DNA of 64,000 nt from Jiangella ureilytica (lineage in GTDB: Bacteria; Actinomycetota; Actinomycetes; Jiangellales; Jiangellaceae): contig NZ_SMKL01000013.1 of the NCBI RefSeq assembly GCF_004348545.1, positions 1-64,000 of the forward strand, given 5' to 3'. The notes under the pieces were generated by a model, which was given only the letters and a program-made list of their open reading frames with translations, did no database searches and was not told where the DNA came from. Made by a program: the position numbers and the translations under genes. The number at the start of each line of letters is the position of its first letter. Position 1 is the first letter of the stretch. Positions 25,484 to 33,445 of the stretch are shown one piece after another.

Positions 25484-26365
25484 ATGAGCACGATCCTCAT
25501 CAGCGGCGCGTCCAGCGGCTTCGGCGCCCTGACCGCCCGCTCGCTGGCCGACGACGGCCACACCGTCTACGCCGGCATGCGCGACCTCGCCGGCCGCAAC
25601 GCCCCGGCCGCGGCCGAGGCCGAGGCGCACCCCAGCGGCCGGCTGCGCCCCGTCGAGCTCGACGTCAGCACCGACGAGTCCGCCCGGCAGGCCGTCGCCA
25701 CCGTCGTCGGCGAGCAGGGCCGCCTCGACGTCCTGATCCACAACGCCGGCCACATGGTCACCGGCCCGGCCGAGGCGTTCACGCCCGAGCAGCTGGCCGA
25801 GCTCTACGACACCAACGTCGTCGGCACCCAGCGGCTCAACCGCGCCGCCCTCCCCGTTCTCCGCAGACAGCGCGACGGGCTGGTCGTCTGGGTCGGCAGC
25901 TCCAGCACTCGCGGCGGCACCCCGCCGTACCTGGCGCCGTACTTCGCCGCGAAGGCGGGTATGGACGCGCTCGCCCAGAGCTATGCGCTCGAGCTGGCAC
26001 GGTTCGGCATCGAGACCACCATCGTCGTGCCCGGCGCGTTCACCCACGGCACCAACCACTTCGCCCACAGCGGCTCGCCCGCCGACACCGCCGTCGCCGC
26101 CGAGTACGAGAAGGAGTACGCGGGGCTGATGGAGCAGGTCGGGCAGAAGCTCGCCGAACTGGAGCCGGAGTGGGCCGACGTGACGGAGGTCGCGCGGGCC
26201 ATCGTGGGCGTCGTCGGCACCGAGAAGGGCCGCCGCCCGTTCCGCGTGCACATCGACCCGTCCGACGACGGCTCGGTCGTGGTCAACGCCGTCGCCGACC
26301 GGGTCCGCGCGGAGCTCCTGCGCCGCATCGGCCTCGACGACCTGCTGCACCCGAGCGTCGCATGA
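25484..26365 (+). CDS. SDR family oxidoreductase
   Basis: A 293-residue SDR distinct from its neighbour. The nucleotide motif GASSGFG lies at residues 8-14, HNAGH near 90 replaces the common NNAGI, and the catalytic motif is Ser in WVGSSSTRGG with Y-x(3)-K in YFAAKAG. The long C-terminal part (about 200-293) with AEYEKEYAGLMEQVGQKL is typical of extended-tail SDRs annotated as oxidoreductases of unknown substrate. AGGAGA precedes the ATG. Its stop overlaps the amidohydrolase start (ATGA), so the two are translationally coupled. Confidence 0.9.
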   Translation: MSTILISGASSGFGALTARSLADDGHTVYAGMRDLAGRNAPAAAEAEAHPSGRLRPVELDVSTDESARQAVATVVGEQGRLDVLIHNAGHMVTGPAEAFTPEQLAELYDTNVVGTQRLNRAALPVLRRQRDGLVVWVGSSSTRGGTPPYLAPYFAAKAGMDALAQSYALELARFGIETTIVVPGAFTHGTNHFAHSGSPADTAVAAEYEKEYAGLMEQVGQKLAELEPEWADVTEVARAIVGVVGTEKGRRPFRVHIDPSDDGSVVVNAVADRVRAELLRRIGLDDLLHPSVA

Positions 26366-27273
26366 CGCTGGTCGACGTCCATGCCCACTTCCTGACCGAG
26401 GAGTACGTGGCGGCCGCGGTCCGGGCCGGGCATCGCGTCCCCGACGGGATGCCCGGCTGGCCGCGGTGGTCCGCCGGCGAGCACCTGGCGCTGATGGACG
26501 CGCACGGGATCGACCGGGCGATGCTGTCGGTGTCGTCGCCGGGCGTGTACTTCGGCGACGACGTGCGGGCCCGGGTGCTGGCGCGGCAGGTGAACGCGGC
26601 GGCGTCGTCGCTCGCCGAGAGCCGGCCGGACCGGTTCGGCTTCCTCGCCGCGCTGCCGCTGCCGGACCTCGACGGCGCGCTGGCCGAGGCCGGGCACGCG
26701 CTCGACGAGCTGGGGGCGTCCGGGGTCGTCGTCCTGACGAACGCCGCCGGCCGGTACCCCGGCGACCCGCGGCTGGAGCCGTTGTGGCGGTCGCTGGACG
26801 AGCGGGCCGCCGCCGTCCTGTTGCACCCGACGTCGCCGCCGAACTGGCGCGACGTCGCGCTCGACCGGCCCCGGCCGCTCATGGAGTTCCTGTTCGACGG
26901 GGTCCGCGCGGTCGGCGACCTGGTGCTGTCGGGCGTGCTGGCGCGGTATCCGCGGATCCGATTCGTCGTCGGCGACGCGGGATCGGTGCTGCCGCTGCTG
27001 GCGTCGCGGCTGGAGCTCCTGGCCGACGACGGCGTCCGGCTCGCGTCGCAGCTGGGGTCGCTCTGGTCCGACCTCGGCACCTCCGGCGTCTGGCCGTCGG
27101 TGACGGACCGCGTGGTCTACGGCAGCGGCTTCTGCTTCACCCCGGCCGACGCCGTCGCCCGGCAGCTCGCGCGGCTCGACGCGGCCGCCGCCGACTGGCG
27201 CGCGGTGACGACCGCGAACGCGGCGCGGTTGTTCGACGGGGTGACGGCGTCAGCTGCCGGTCCGCCCGCGTAG
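26362..27273 (+). CDS. Amidohydrolase-fold protein lacking two key residues
   Basis: A 303-residue member of the ACMSD-like amidohydrolase family, whose active members use one zinc for decarboxylation or hydrolysis. H7 and H9 (VDVHAHF) and H155 (LLHPTSPPNW) are kept. However, the position that is normally His in an S-H-x-G-G motif is D205 (VVGDAGSVLP), and the metal-binding Asp of the usual Y-G-S-D-x-P-F motif is G256 (YGSGFCFTP). The protein is otherwise full length with no frame lesion. It may be a non-catalytic member or use a different chemistry. It is the last gene of the LysR-SDR-SDR set, coupled to the second SDR by a 4-base overlap, and its end overlaps the convergent phosphotransferase by 24 bases. 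Confidence 0.82.
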   Translation: MTLVDVHAHFLTEEYVAAAVRAGHRVPDGMPGWPRWSAGEHLALMDAHGIDRAMLSVSSPGVYFGDDVRARVLARQVNAAASSLAESRPDRFGFLAALPLPDLDGALAEAGHALDELGASGVVVLTNAAGRYPGDPRLEPLWRSLDERAAAVLLHPTSPPNWRDVALDRPRPLMEFLFDGVRAVGDLVLSGVLARYPRIRFVVGDAGSVLPLLASRLELLADDGVRLASQLGSLWSDLGTSGVWPSVTDRVVYGSGFCFTPADAVARQLARLDAAAADWRAVTTANAARLFDGVTASAAGPPA

Positions 27274-27996
27274 CTCGGCCAGCCGGCGGGCGGCATACTC
27301 GGGCTCGGCGACCCAGCAGGTGGCGACCTCCCAGGCGACGCCCGCGGTGACGAGGTCGGCCCGGTCCATGGGCACCGGCACCTCGATGTCCTCGGGCAGG
27401 TGGGCGAAGTCGAGCCACGGCACGTCGGCGCGCGACTCGTCCCAGTCGATCAACGTGACCTGGTCGCCGTCGACGAGCACGTTCCCCGCGCCGAGATCGC
27501 CGTGAACGGCCGTCGGAGGGGTGGGCGGGAGGCGGCGCCAGGAGGCGCGGACCAGCTCGCCCGCGCTGTCGGGCATGGCCGCGAGGTCGACGTCGCCGCC
27601 GCGGGCGGTCGTCAGCAGCGCCGTGCTGCTCGCGAACCCCGGCCGCTGCGGCCACCCCCGCGTGCATTCGTGGACGGACCCGGCCGCCGCGACCACCCGG
27701 CGCCAGTCGTCCGCAGTCGACGGAGGGCCGCCGGTGACGAACGGGTGCACGAGCACCCCACCGGCGCCCCAGCGGCGACCGTCGTCGGCCGGGACGATGC
27801 CCGCGACGGCGACACCGTACGCCGCGAGGTGCCCCAGCAGGTCGAGTTCCCAGGTCAGCGCCGGTTCCGGCCGGCCGGACACGCGCACCGCGAACCGCTC
27901 GCCGCCGCGACGGGCGAGGAACACCGGGTTGCGGGCTCCGCCGCGCAGCGGCTCGACCAGCTCGAGCCCGGCCCAGGCGGTGACGTCGGGCAGCAT
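27250..27996 (-). CDS. Aminoglycoside phosphotransferase-fold kinase
   Basis: A 248-residue APH/choline-kinase-like protein. The catalytic loop is H165-G-D167 with N172 (HGDLGAGN) and the metal-binding motif is D184-W-D186 (IDWDE). An ATP-binding N-lobe precedes it, with FAVRVSG carrying the expected basic residue as Arg rather than Lys. Family members phosphorylate aminoglycosides, macrolides, choline, homoserine or other small molecules; nothing here points to one substrate, and a resistance role should not be assumed. It is convergent with the amidohydrolase gene and divergent from the Dabb gene. Confidence 0.85.
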   Translation of the reverse strand: MLPDVTAWAGLELVEPLRGGARNPVFLARRGGERFAVRVSGRPEPALTWELDLLGHLAAYGVAVAGIVPADDGRRWGAGGVLVHPFVTGGPPSTADDWRRVVAAAGSVHECTRGWPQRPGFASSTALLTTARGGDVDLAAMPDSAGELVRASWRRLPPTPPTAVHGDLGAGNVLVDGDQVTLIDWDESRADVPWLDFAHLPEDIEVPVPMDRADLVTAGVAWEVATCWVAEPEYAARRLAELRGRTGS

Positions 27997-28038
27997 CCGG
28001 ACGTTCTACCAGGAACGGGGCTCCGTTACGCTCCGACC

Positions 28039-28332
28039 ATGATCCGCCACACCGTTGCCTTCCGTCTCCGTCACGCCGCCGGCTCTAACGAGGAGCGCGA
28101 CTTCCTCGCCGCAGCCCTTGCTCTCGCGGACATCCCCGGCGTCGAGCGCTTCGAGCAGCTGCGGCAGACGAGCCCGAAGAACGACTTCACCCTCGGCTTC
28201 TCCATGGAGTTCGCCGACCAGGCCGCCTACGACGGCTACAACGAGCACCCCGTGCACGTCGCCTTCGTGGCCGACCGGTGGGCCGCCGAGGTCGACGACT
28301 TCCTCGAGATCGACTACACGCCGATCGTCTGA
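28039..28332 (+). CDS. Dabb (stress-responsive dimeric alpha/beta barrel) protein
   Basis: A 97-residue protein with the Dabb fold: it opens MIRHTVAFRLRHAAGSNEE, carries the FTLGFSMEFADQAAYDGYNEHP segment typical of the family and ends FLEIDYTPIV. Such proteins form ferredoxin-like dimers; some are cyclases in secondary metabolism, most are of unknown function. It is complete. Its last 19 bases overlap the end of the convergent MBL-fold gene. Confidence 0.85.
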   Translation: MIRHTVAFRLRHAAGSNEERDFLAAALALADIPGVERFEQLRQTSPKNDFTLGFSMEFADQAAYDGYNEHPVHVAFVADRWAAEVDDFLEIDYTPIV

Positions 28333-29060
28333 GTACCGGGCACGGCGAGAGCCACGCGGCCCGCGCCGGTCACCGTCGCCGCCGCGGTCAGGTACGCGGC
28401 GGGATCGCTGCCCGGCCACAGGTGCGTCAGCACGATCCGGCGGGCGCCGGCGGCCGCGCCCTGCTCCGCCGCCTCGACGGCGCTGCACAGCAGCCCGGCG
28501 TCCTCGTCCGGCACGGCGTCGGGGTAGGTCGCCTCGATGAGCAGCAGGTCGGCGTCGCGGGCGAGCTCGACCAGCGCCGGGTCCGGGCCGGCGTCGCCGC
28601 TGTAGGCGAGCGTCGCCGTCCCGGCGCTGATCCGCACGCCGAGGTTCGGGACGTGGTGCGGCAGCAGGGCCGCCGTGAGCTCGAACGGCCCGGTCCGCAG
28701 GGTGTCGCCGTCGTCGACCACGATCAGCTCGACGGCGCTCGCCATGGACCGCATCGAGTCCAGCGCCAGGACGGCGTCGACGGCGCCCGCCGGGGCCAGC
28801 ACCGGCAGCGGCGGCACCGGCACGTCGCCGAGCGCCCGGGCCCGCAGCAGCGGGTTGAGGTCGGCGCAGTGGTCGGGATGCCGGTGCGAGACGACGACGG
28901 CGTCGACGCCGGCCGCGTCGACCGCTGCCAGCAGTCTGGGCAGGACGGCGTAGCCGGGATCGATCAGCAGCCGGAAGCCGTCATGCTCGAGCAGATAGCC
29001 GCTGCACGCCTGACCGGCCGCCGGCCAGGCGCCGCAGCCGCCGAACACCGTGAGTCGCAT
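28314..29060 (-). CDS. MBL-fold metallo-hydrolase
   Basis: A 248-residue metallo-beta-lactamase-fold hydrolase. The zinc motif H59-x-H61-x-D63-H64 is intact (SHRHPDHCAD), a further His pair lies in LLPHHVP, the bridging Asp is in YSGDAGPD and the last His is in VLTHLWPG. The organisation is of the RNase Z/ElaC-like subgroup of small hydrolases (often phosphodiesterases). The start MRLTVFGGCG is conserved in the subgroup. The substrate is unknown. The 127 bases between this gene and the next hold no complete gene. Confidence 0.9.
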   Translation of the reverse strand: MRLTVFGGCGAWPAAGQACSGYLLEHDGFRLLIDPGYAVLPRLLAAVDAAGVDAVVVSHRHPDHCADLNPLLRARALGDVPVPPLPVLAPAGAVDAVLALDSMRSMASAVELIVVDDGDTLRTGPFELTAALLPHHVPNLGVRISAGTATLAYSGDAGPDPALVELARDADLLLIEATYPDAVPDEDAGLLCSAVEAAEQGAAAGARRIVLTHLWPGSDPAAYLTAAATVTGAGRVALAVPGTQTIGV

Positions 29061-29187
29061 CCGGCGATTCTCCCCGCCCGGGGCGTCAGGCCGCGATGCG
29101 GCCTCGGGCCGGCGACGCGCTCGACGCGATGCTCGTGGCCGCGCACCGTCGCGACGCCGGCGTCGTGGTGGCGGCGTTCGACCCGCG

Positions 29188-29724
29188 TCAGTGGTCGTGG
29201 GTCATCAGGTCGAGGGCGACGGTGGCCGCGAGGACGGGTACCGGGTCCTGGCCGGGCGCGATCTCGACGCCGTAGGTGTCGGCGATCCGGAACCACTTCT
29301 TCGAGACGGTCGCGACGGACGTCCGCCCGTCGGTGAAGGTGTACTCGTGCTCGACGATGTTCCCCTTGACGTCGAGGTCCGGCCCGCCGCTGATCTGGAC
29401 GCTCCACCGATCGCGGAGCGGGCTGATCAGGGCCTTCTTGATCATCGCGATGCGGTTGCCGTCGGCGTCCTCGACCTCCATCGCGTCCTTGACGTGCAGG
29501 AGCCGTTCCTGGATCCTCGCCACCTCGCGCCCGCCGGGATCCTCGAGGATCAGCGTCTTGCGCAGCCTCAGGGCCTTCCCGTCCACCTTGTAGGCGCGCT
29601 GCCCGTCGCCGGTCTCGATCCAGAAGTCGTCGCCGATCGACATCAGCCGCTGCCGCATCCGATAGTGGACGGGCTCGCCGTAGCGCCGCTCCTCGCGTCG
29701 TTCGCGCCGTCGCCCCAGCGCCAT
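29188..29724 (-). CDS. LURP-one-related (Tubby-like) protein
   Basis: A 178-residue protein of the LURP-one-related/DUF567 family, which has a Tubby-like beta-barrel around a central helix. Typical segments are YRMRQRLMSIGDDFWIE near residue 22, GQRAYKVDGKALRLRKTL, GREVARIQERLLHV and the repeated strand pattern DRWSVQISGGPDLDVKG. Bacterial members have no defined biochemical role; phospholipid or membrane binding has been suggested for the fold. The start ATG 29724 follows GGAGAGGA; a long open frame continues upstream but only by overlap with the phosphotransferase on the same strand. It lies 59 bases downstream of that phosphotransferase gene. Confidence 0.85.
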   Translation of the reverse strand: MALGRRRERREERRYGEPVHYRMRQRLMSIGDDFWIETGDGQRAYKVDGKALRLRKTLILEDPGGREVARIQERLLHVKDAMEVEDADGNRIAMIKKALISPLRDRWSVQISGGPDLDVKGNIVEHEYTFTDGRTSVATVSKKWFRIADTYGVEIAPGQDPVPVLAATVALDLMTHDH

Positions 29725-29783
29725 GCCGACCACGTCCTCTCCTCGGCTCCTCCCGAGCATGCGCCGGACGCGCCGGGCCGGCC

Positions 29784-30740
29784 TCACCCGGGGTGAGTGA
29801 TTCCCGCCAGCAGGCCGTCGAGGCGGACGCGGGTGTGCGGGTCGTCGAGCGCCTCGTTGATCCAGGCCTCCGCGTGCGACCGGCTGGGGGAGCGGTCGTT
29901 GGGCCGCAGCCAGTCGGTGGCGGCGAGCTCGGTGATGTGCCCGAGCACCGCGATCAGCATGGAGAAGTCGCCGCGCTCGGTGACGCGGCCGGGACCGCCG
30001 GCGTCGGTGTAGGCGGCGACCAGGGCACGGGCCCGGCCGGGATCGGTGCGGCCGTACTCGAACAGCACGACGGCGAGCTCCTGGCTCGGATCGGCCGGGC
30101 CGCTGTTCTCCCAGTCGATGATGCACACACCGCCGGAAGCCAGCGGGAGGAGATTGTCGGCCACGAGGTCGCGGTGGCAGGTCCGGGGCGCGGCCGGGGG
30201 AGCGAGCCACGACTCCAGCCCGACCAGCTCGTCGCGCAGCACGGCCAGCTTCGCGGCGAACGGCGCGCCCTCGGCGTCCAGCTCGTGGATCAGCTCGTCC
30301 CACCGCGGCGCGCCGACGGGGTCGAGGTACCAGCGGTCGATGTCGGCGAACGGCGCGGCCGGCTCGGCGCCGGGCACCCGGTGGGTCGCGGCGACGGCGG
30401 CCCCGACCAGCTCCGGGTCGAGGAGCGGATCGGGGTCACCCAGGTCGACCCACTCGTAGACCCGCAGCCGGATTCCGTCGACGACGGCGAAGAGGTCGCC
30501 CTCGGTGGTGCGGGGGATCCGCGGCGCCGGGACCCCGGCCGCGGCGGCCGCCTCCTGGAACGCGGCGGCGGGCGCGAGCGCGGCCTCGTCGTCGGGGCGG
30601 AACGGCACCTTCACCGCCCATCGTCCGTCAGTGGTGGTGAGCAGCCAGACGGCGCCCTGCTTGCCGCGGGCGGCCGGACCGTCGGACAGCGCCGCGCGGG
30701 CTCCGAGGGCGAACCGGTCGGCGATGGCGGCGGCGTCCAC
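29784..30740 (-). CDS. Aminoglycoside phosphotransferase-fold kinase
   Basis: A 318-residue APH-fold kinase distinct from the one at 27250. The catalytic loop is H189-R-D191 with N196 (CHRDLVADN), and D209-W-E211 (IDWEN) is the metal-binding motif. The N-lobe has the ATP-binding Lys in WAVKVPF at about residue 44. The HRD rather than HGD loop places it nearer the choline/ethanolamine-kinase-like side of the family. The start is GTG at 30740. It is 12 bases after the B3/4-domain gene, so the two may be cotranscribed. Substrate unknown. Confidence 0.85.
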   Translation of the reverse strand: MDAAAIADRFALGARAALSDGPAARGKQGAVWLLTTTDGRWAVKVPFRPDDEAALAPAAAFQEAAAAAGVPAPRIPRTTEGDLFAVVDGIRLRVYEWVDLGDPDPLLDPELVGAAVAATHRVPGAEPAAPFADIDRWYLDPVGAPRWDELIHELDAEGAPFAAKLAVLRDELVGLESWLAPPAAPRTCHRDLVADNLLPLASGGVCIIDWENSGPADPSQELAVVLFEYGRTDPGRARALVAAYTDAGGPGRVTERGDFSMLIAVLGHITELAATDWLRPNDRSPSRSHAEAWINEALDDPHTRVRLDGLLAGITHPG

Positions 30741-30752
30741 GACGCCAGTCCA

Positions 30753-31457
30753 TCACATCTCGGCGACCGGCCGATCCGCCGTGAGGAGGGTCAGTGCCGG
30801 CGTCGTGCCCGGCCAGGCCCGGGCGACCTCGGCGGCGATCGTCGTGAGCAGCGCCTCGACATCGGCGTCGGCGCCCGGGTGCAGGGCCTCGCTCACGATC
30901 AGCACGTCGCGGGTCTCGGGCCGGACGGTGGACGTGCTGCTCTGCTTGTACGTCCAGCGCCGCGCGTGCGCGTGCCCGGCCTCGTCGGCGAAGATCACCT
31001 CGCCGGGTGCCGGGTGCTCGACGTCGCCGGCGAAGGTCGCGTAGGCCTCGTCGCCGTGGGCGTGGCGGACCTCGAGGTCGCCCTTGATCCGGTCGCGGTC
31101 GAGGACGGCGACGGGGATGGCGGCGGCCGCCGAGACCGCGTTGCACAGGTCGACGAGCGGATGGATCCGCGGCAGCGTGCCCTCCTTGGACAGCCGGCGC
31201 AGCAGCGACTCCGCGGCACACCGGTACTGGGTCGGCTTCAGCCCCATCGCGGCGAACGTCCGGCGCCAGGCCTGGATCTGGGGGAGCTCGCTGACGGCGG
31301 TGGTGGCGAGGATGGTCGTGGCGCGGGCGACGTGGGCCGCGACCGCGTCGTCGACGTCCGCGCCGTCGTCGATGCCCTCGACGGCGACGACCCCGGCCGC
31401 GAGCATGGGATGGTCGGCCCTGATGCCGGCCGCGTGCTGGAACCGCATGGGGTGCAT
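30753..31457 (-). CDS. B3/B4 tRNA-binding-domain protein
   Basis: A 234-residue stand-alone B3/B4 domain protein. The B3/B4 fold occurs in the beta subunit of phenylalanyl-tRNA synthetase, where it edits mischarged tRNA, and stand-alone copies may be trans-editing factors. Characteristic segments are GLKPTQYRCAAESLLRRL near residue 75, IHPLVDLCNAVSAAAAIPVAVLD near 98-120 and EVIFADEAGHAHARRW near 153. The start is ATG 31457, or the fourth codon at 31448. Exact substrate is not known. Confidence 0.85.
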   Translation of the reverse strand: MHPMRFQHAAGIRADHPMLAAGVVAVEGIDDGADVDDAVAAHVARATTILATTAVSELPQIQAWRRTFAAMGLKPTQYRCAAESLLRRLSKEGTLPRIHPLVDLCNAVSAAAAIPVAVLDRDRIKGDLEVRHAHGDEAYATFAGDVEHPAPGEVIFADEAGHAHARRWTYKQSSTSTVRPETRDVLIVSEALHPGADADVEALLTTIAAEVARAWPGTTPALTLLTADRPVAEM

Positions 31458-31531
31458 GGTGGCGTGCCGCCGGTGGTGGGGACAGGGCCAGCCGGCCCTC
31501 GGCGTGCTGGGCCAGGCGGTCCAGCACGATC

Positions 31532-31798
31532 GCTGTCACGAATGACGTCGAGGGACAGGTCGCGCTCGTCACGGGGGCGAGCCGCGGCATCGGGGCGGCG
31601 ACGGCGCGCGCCTTCGGCGCCGCGGAGGCGTCGGTGGCGCTGGTCGCGCGCCCGGCCGACGCGCTGGCCGCGGTGGCCGCCGACGTCGAGCGGACCCGGT
31701 GATTGGCACTGGTGGTGCCGGCCTACCTGTCCGACGCCGGTGCGGCGGCGCGCATGGTGGCCGCCGTCCGGCTCGGGCTGAGCCGGGTCGCGCTCAGA
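31532..31798 (+). pseudogene. Truncated, frameshifted SDR gene remnant
   Basis: From about 31544 one frame reads VEGQVALVTGASRGIGAAT and continues as a typical SDR beta-alpha-beta start (ARAFGAAEASVALVARPADAL) until a TGA at 31700-31702. A second frame then continues with LVVPAYLSDAGAAARMV and VRLGLSRV, corresponding to the next SDR helix. The remaining two thirds of an SDR, including the Y-x(3)-K site, is missing, and no start codon fits in the first frame. It is the remnant of a gene truncated at both ends, and its tail abuts the stop codon of the next gene at 31794. Confidence 0.75.
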
Positions 31799-32501
31799 AC
31801 TGCCCGTCGACTTGGAATTCGACGGTGTCGTAGTCGCCGAACGGGTCGTCCGACCAGAAGTCGGCGGTCACCGTCGCGCCGGCGGCGAAACCCTGTGCCG
31901 AGCCGTTCAACGTCGCGACCACGACGCCGTCGAGGAACAGGGTCGCCGTCCACAGGGCGCCCGCGACGGCCTGGCCGTTGTTCGTGACCCTGGCCCGCAG
32001 CGCGAATCCGCCGATGCCGTCGTCGGACACCTGCACGTCGGCGAACCGGAACTGCCCGGCCGTGTAGGTCCCCTCACCGCCGGGCGGGGTCGTCTCTTCG
32101 GTCGCGGGCGGGCTCGGTGCCTGCGTCGCCGCCGGCGTTGCTGCCTGGGTCGCCGTCGCCTGGGCGGCTGCTTCCGCCGCGGCCGCTGCTGCGGCCTCGA
32201 GCTCGGTCACCGACGCCTGCAGCCCGTCGCGCTCGCTCGTGAGCTCGTCGACCCGGCTCTGCAGCGCGGCGACCTGCTCCTCCAGCGCGGCGGTCTCGCT
32301 GCCGCCGTCGTCCTCGGTGCCGGTGCTCGCCGCGACCGGCTGCTCCGGCTCGTCCTCGGACTGCGTGACGGCGCCGATCGCGATGCCGGCCGCGAACGCG
32401 ACCACCGCGACGACCCCGGCGATGACCCGTCCGCGCACCCGGCTCGGCGGCGTCGCCGGCTCGGGCGATACCGACGGCTCCGGTGGATGCGGTGTGCTCA
32501 T
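31794..32501 (-). CDS. Membrane-anchored coiled-coil protein with FxLYD-like domain
   Basis: A 235-residue protein of unknown function. A Pro-rich cytoplasmic N-terminus is followed by one transmembrane helix (about residues 25-46, VIAGVVAVVAFAAGIAIGAV), an acidic linker and a coiled coil (about 72-110, TAALEEQVAALQSRVDEL). A low-complexity Ala/Thr/Pro spacer leads to a C-terminal beta-sandwich (about 145-235, YTAGQFRFADVQVSDDG) like the FxLYD/DUF4352-type extracellular domains. The whole C-terminal part would face the outside of the cell. ATG 32501 is the start because it precedes the Pro-rich segment with no coding signal upstream. Confidence 0.72.
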   Translation of the reverse strand: MSTPHPPEPSVSPEPATPPSRVRGRVIAGVVAVVAFAAGIAIGAVTQSEDEPEQPVAASTGTEDDGGSETAALEEQVAALQSRVDELTSERDGLQASVTELEAAAAAAAEAAAQATATQAATPAATQAPSPPATEETTPPGGEGTYTAGQFRFADVQVSDDGIGGFALRARVTNNGQAVAGALWTATLFLDGVVVATLNGSAQGFAAGATVTADFWSDDPFGDYDTVEFQVDGQF

Positions 32502-32565
32502 GCGAACCCCCGGACCTCGTCGAACGTCTGCCACGTGAGGACGACACCGTAACCGCCGCAGGCGG

Positions 32566-32892
32566 TCACTCCGCAACGGTGACGATCAGACTGAGACCGT
32601 CGTCCGGGTGGTAGGTCCACGACGCCGTGAGGTCGTCCCACTCAGCATCCTGCATCCCGTCCAGTGCTCGGGTCGAGTCCACGCGTGCAATGACGGCTCG
32701 CGGCGCCTCCAATGCGTCGAGGAGGCATGCCACGTCCTCGATGGTGTCGGACTCCTCCGTCCGGTCGGACGACCCAGCGGTATCGAGAATGCGGTCGGCG
32801 ACGGTGAGCGTCAACGGCTCGGTGGTCGCCACCGTCGCTCCCGACGGCAAGGCCACCGCCCTGACGTCGCACACTCTGGCCACGGACACCAC
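32566..32892 (-). CDS. Small hypothetical protein
   Basis: A 108-residue reading frame with moderately biased codon use (most third positions G or C). It has no recognised domain; the second half reads EWDDLTASWTYHPDDGLSL and is acidic. The opposite strand between about 32810 and 32947 carries a frame with even stronger G/C third positions that ends SQTFFVDEVEFRP and looks like the C-terminus of a lost secreted or carbohydrate-binding protein, so the first part of this gene may be an artefact and the true start may be internal. Confidence 0.42.
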   Translation of the reverse strand: MVSVARVCDVRAVALPSGATVATTEPLTLTVADRILDTAGSSDRTEESDTIEDVACLLDALEAPRAVIARVDSTRALDGMQDAEWDDLTASWTYHPDDGLSLIVTVAE

Positions 32893-33035
32893 GCCGGCGG
32901 TGAACAGCCAGACCTTCTTCGTCGACGAGGTGGAGTTCCGGCCCTGACGCCCTGACGTGCGTCACGCAGATTGTCCAGCCGCTACCGGCTCCGCCCGCGG
33001 ATACCGGCGTACAGTCGACTCGGGGGGTGATCGGC

Positions 33036-33422
33036 ATGCTCAACGACTATCCGGTCTACGCCACGATCGCGACGGGCGACATGGCACGAGCACGGTCGTT
33101 CTACGAGGAGACGCTGGGGTTCACGGCCGAGATGGAGGACCCGGCCGGCGGGGTGATGTACCGGTCCGGCGCGACCCGCTTCCTGCTCTACGAGAGCCAG
33201 TTCGCGGGCACCGCGCAGCAGACGGTGGGGACCTGGATCGTCGACGACGCCGATGCGACCGTCGACGAGCTGGTCGGCAAGGGCGTGACGTTCGAGCAGT
33301 ACGACCTGCCGGGGCTCAAGACCGACGAGCGGGGCATCGCCGAGCTCGGCCCGTTCCGCGGCGCCTGGTTCAAGGATCCCGACGGCAACATCCTCAACGT
33401 CGGCACGGGCCCGGCGACCTGA
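33036..33422 (+). CDS. VOC (glyoxalase-like) family protein
   Basis: A 128-residue single-domain VOC protein. It shows the paired beta-alpha-beta-beta-beta pattern: VYATIATGDMARARSFYEETLGF at the start and AELGPFRGAWFKDPDGNILNV at the end. Metal-binding residues of true glyoxalases are only partly conserved (no His in the first strand), so a ligand-binding or resistance-like role is as likely as catalysis. GGGGGG lies nine bases upstream of ATG 33036, which is preferred over the GTG at 33027. It stands alone. Confidence 0.85.
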   Translation: MLNDYPVYATIATGDMARARSFYEETLGFTAEMEDPAGGVMYRSGATRFLLYESQFAGTAQQTVGTWIVDDADATVDELVGKGVTFEQYDLPGLKTDERGIAELGPFRGAWFKDPDGNILNVGTGPAT

Positions 33423-33445
33423 CGCCGCGGCGGCGTCGGCGACGG

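Noticed and set aside
29090-29187. A plus-strand frame reading AGDALDAMLVAAHRRDAGVVVAAFDP that resembles the end of a PIN-domain toxin
   Set aside because: The match is short, not supported by neighbouring sequence and in GC-rich DNA where such frames are common; too weak to call a remnant.
27250-30740. Antibiotic resistance by the two aminoglycoside-phosphotransferase-fold kinases
   Set aside because: The fold covers many kinases of ordinary metabolites, neither protein shows a motif specific for a known resistance enzyme, and there is no mobile context.
32627-32947. Plus-strand frame overlapping the small hypothetical gene, with strongly biased third positions near its end
   Set aside because: Only the last 45 or so codons look protein-like; the first half has poor codon use and no ribosome-binding site. 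It is treated as a possible remnant, not a gene.
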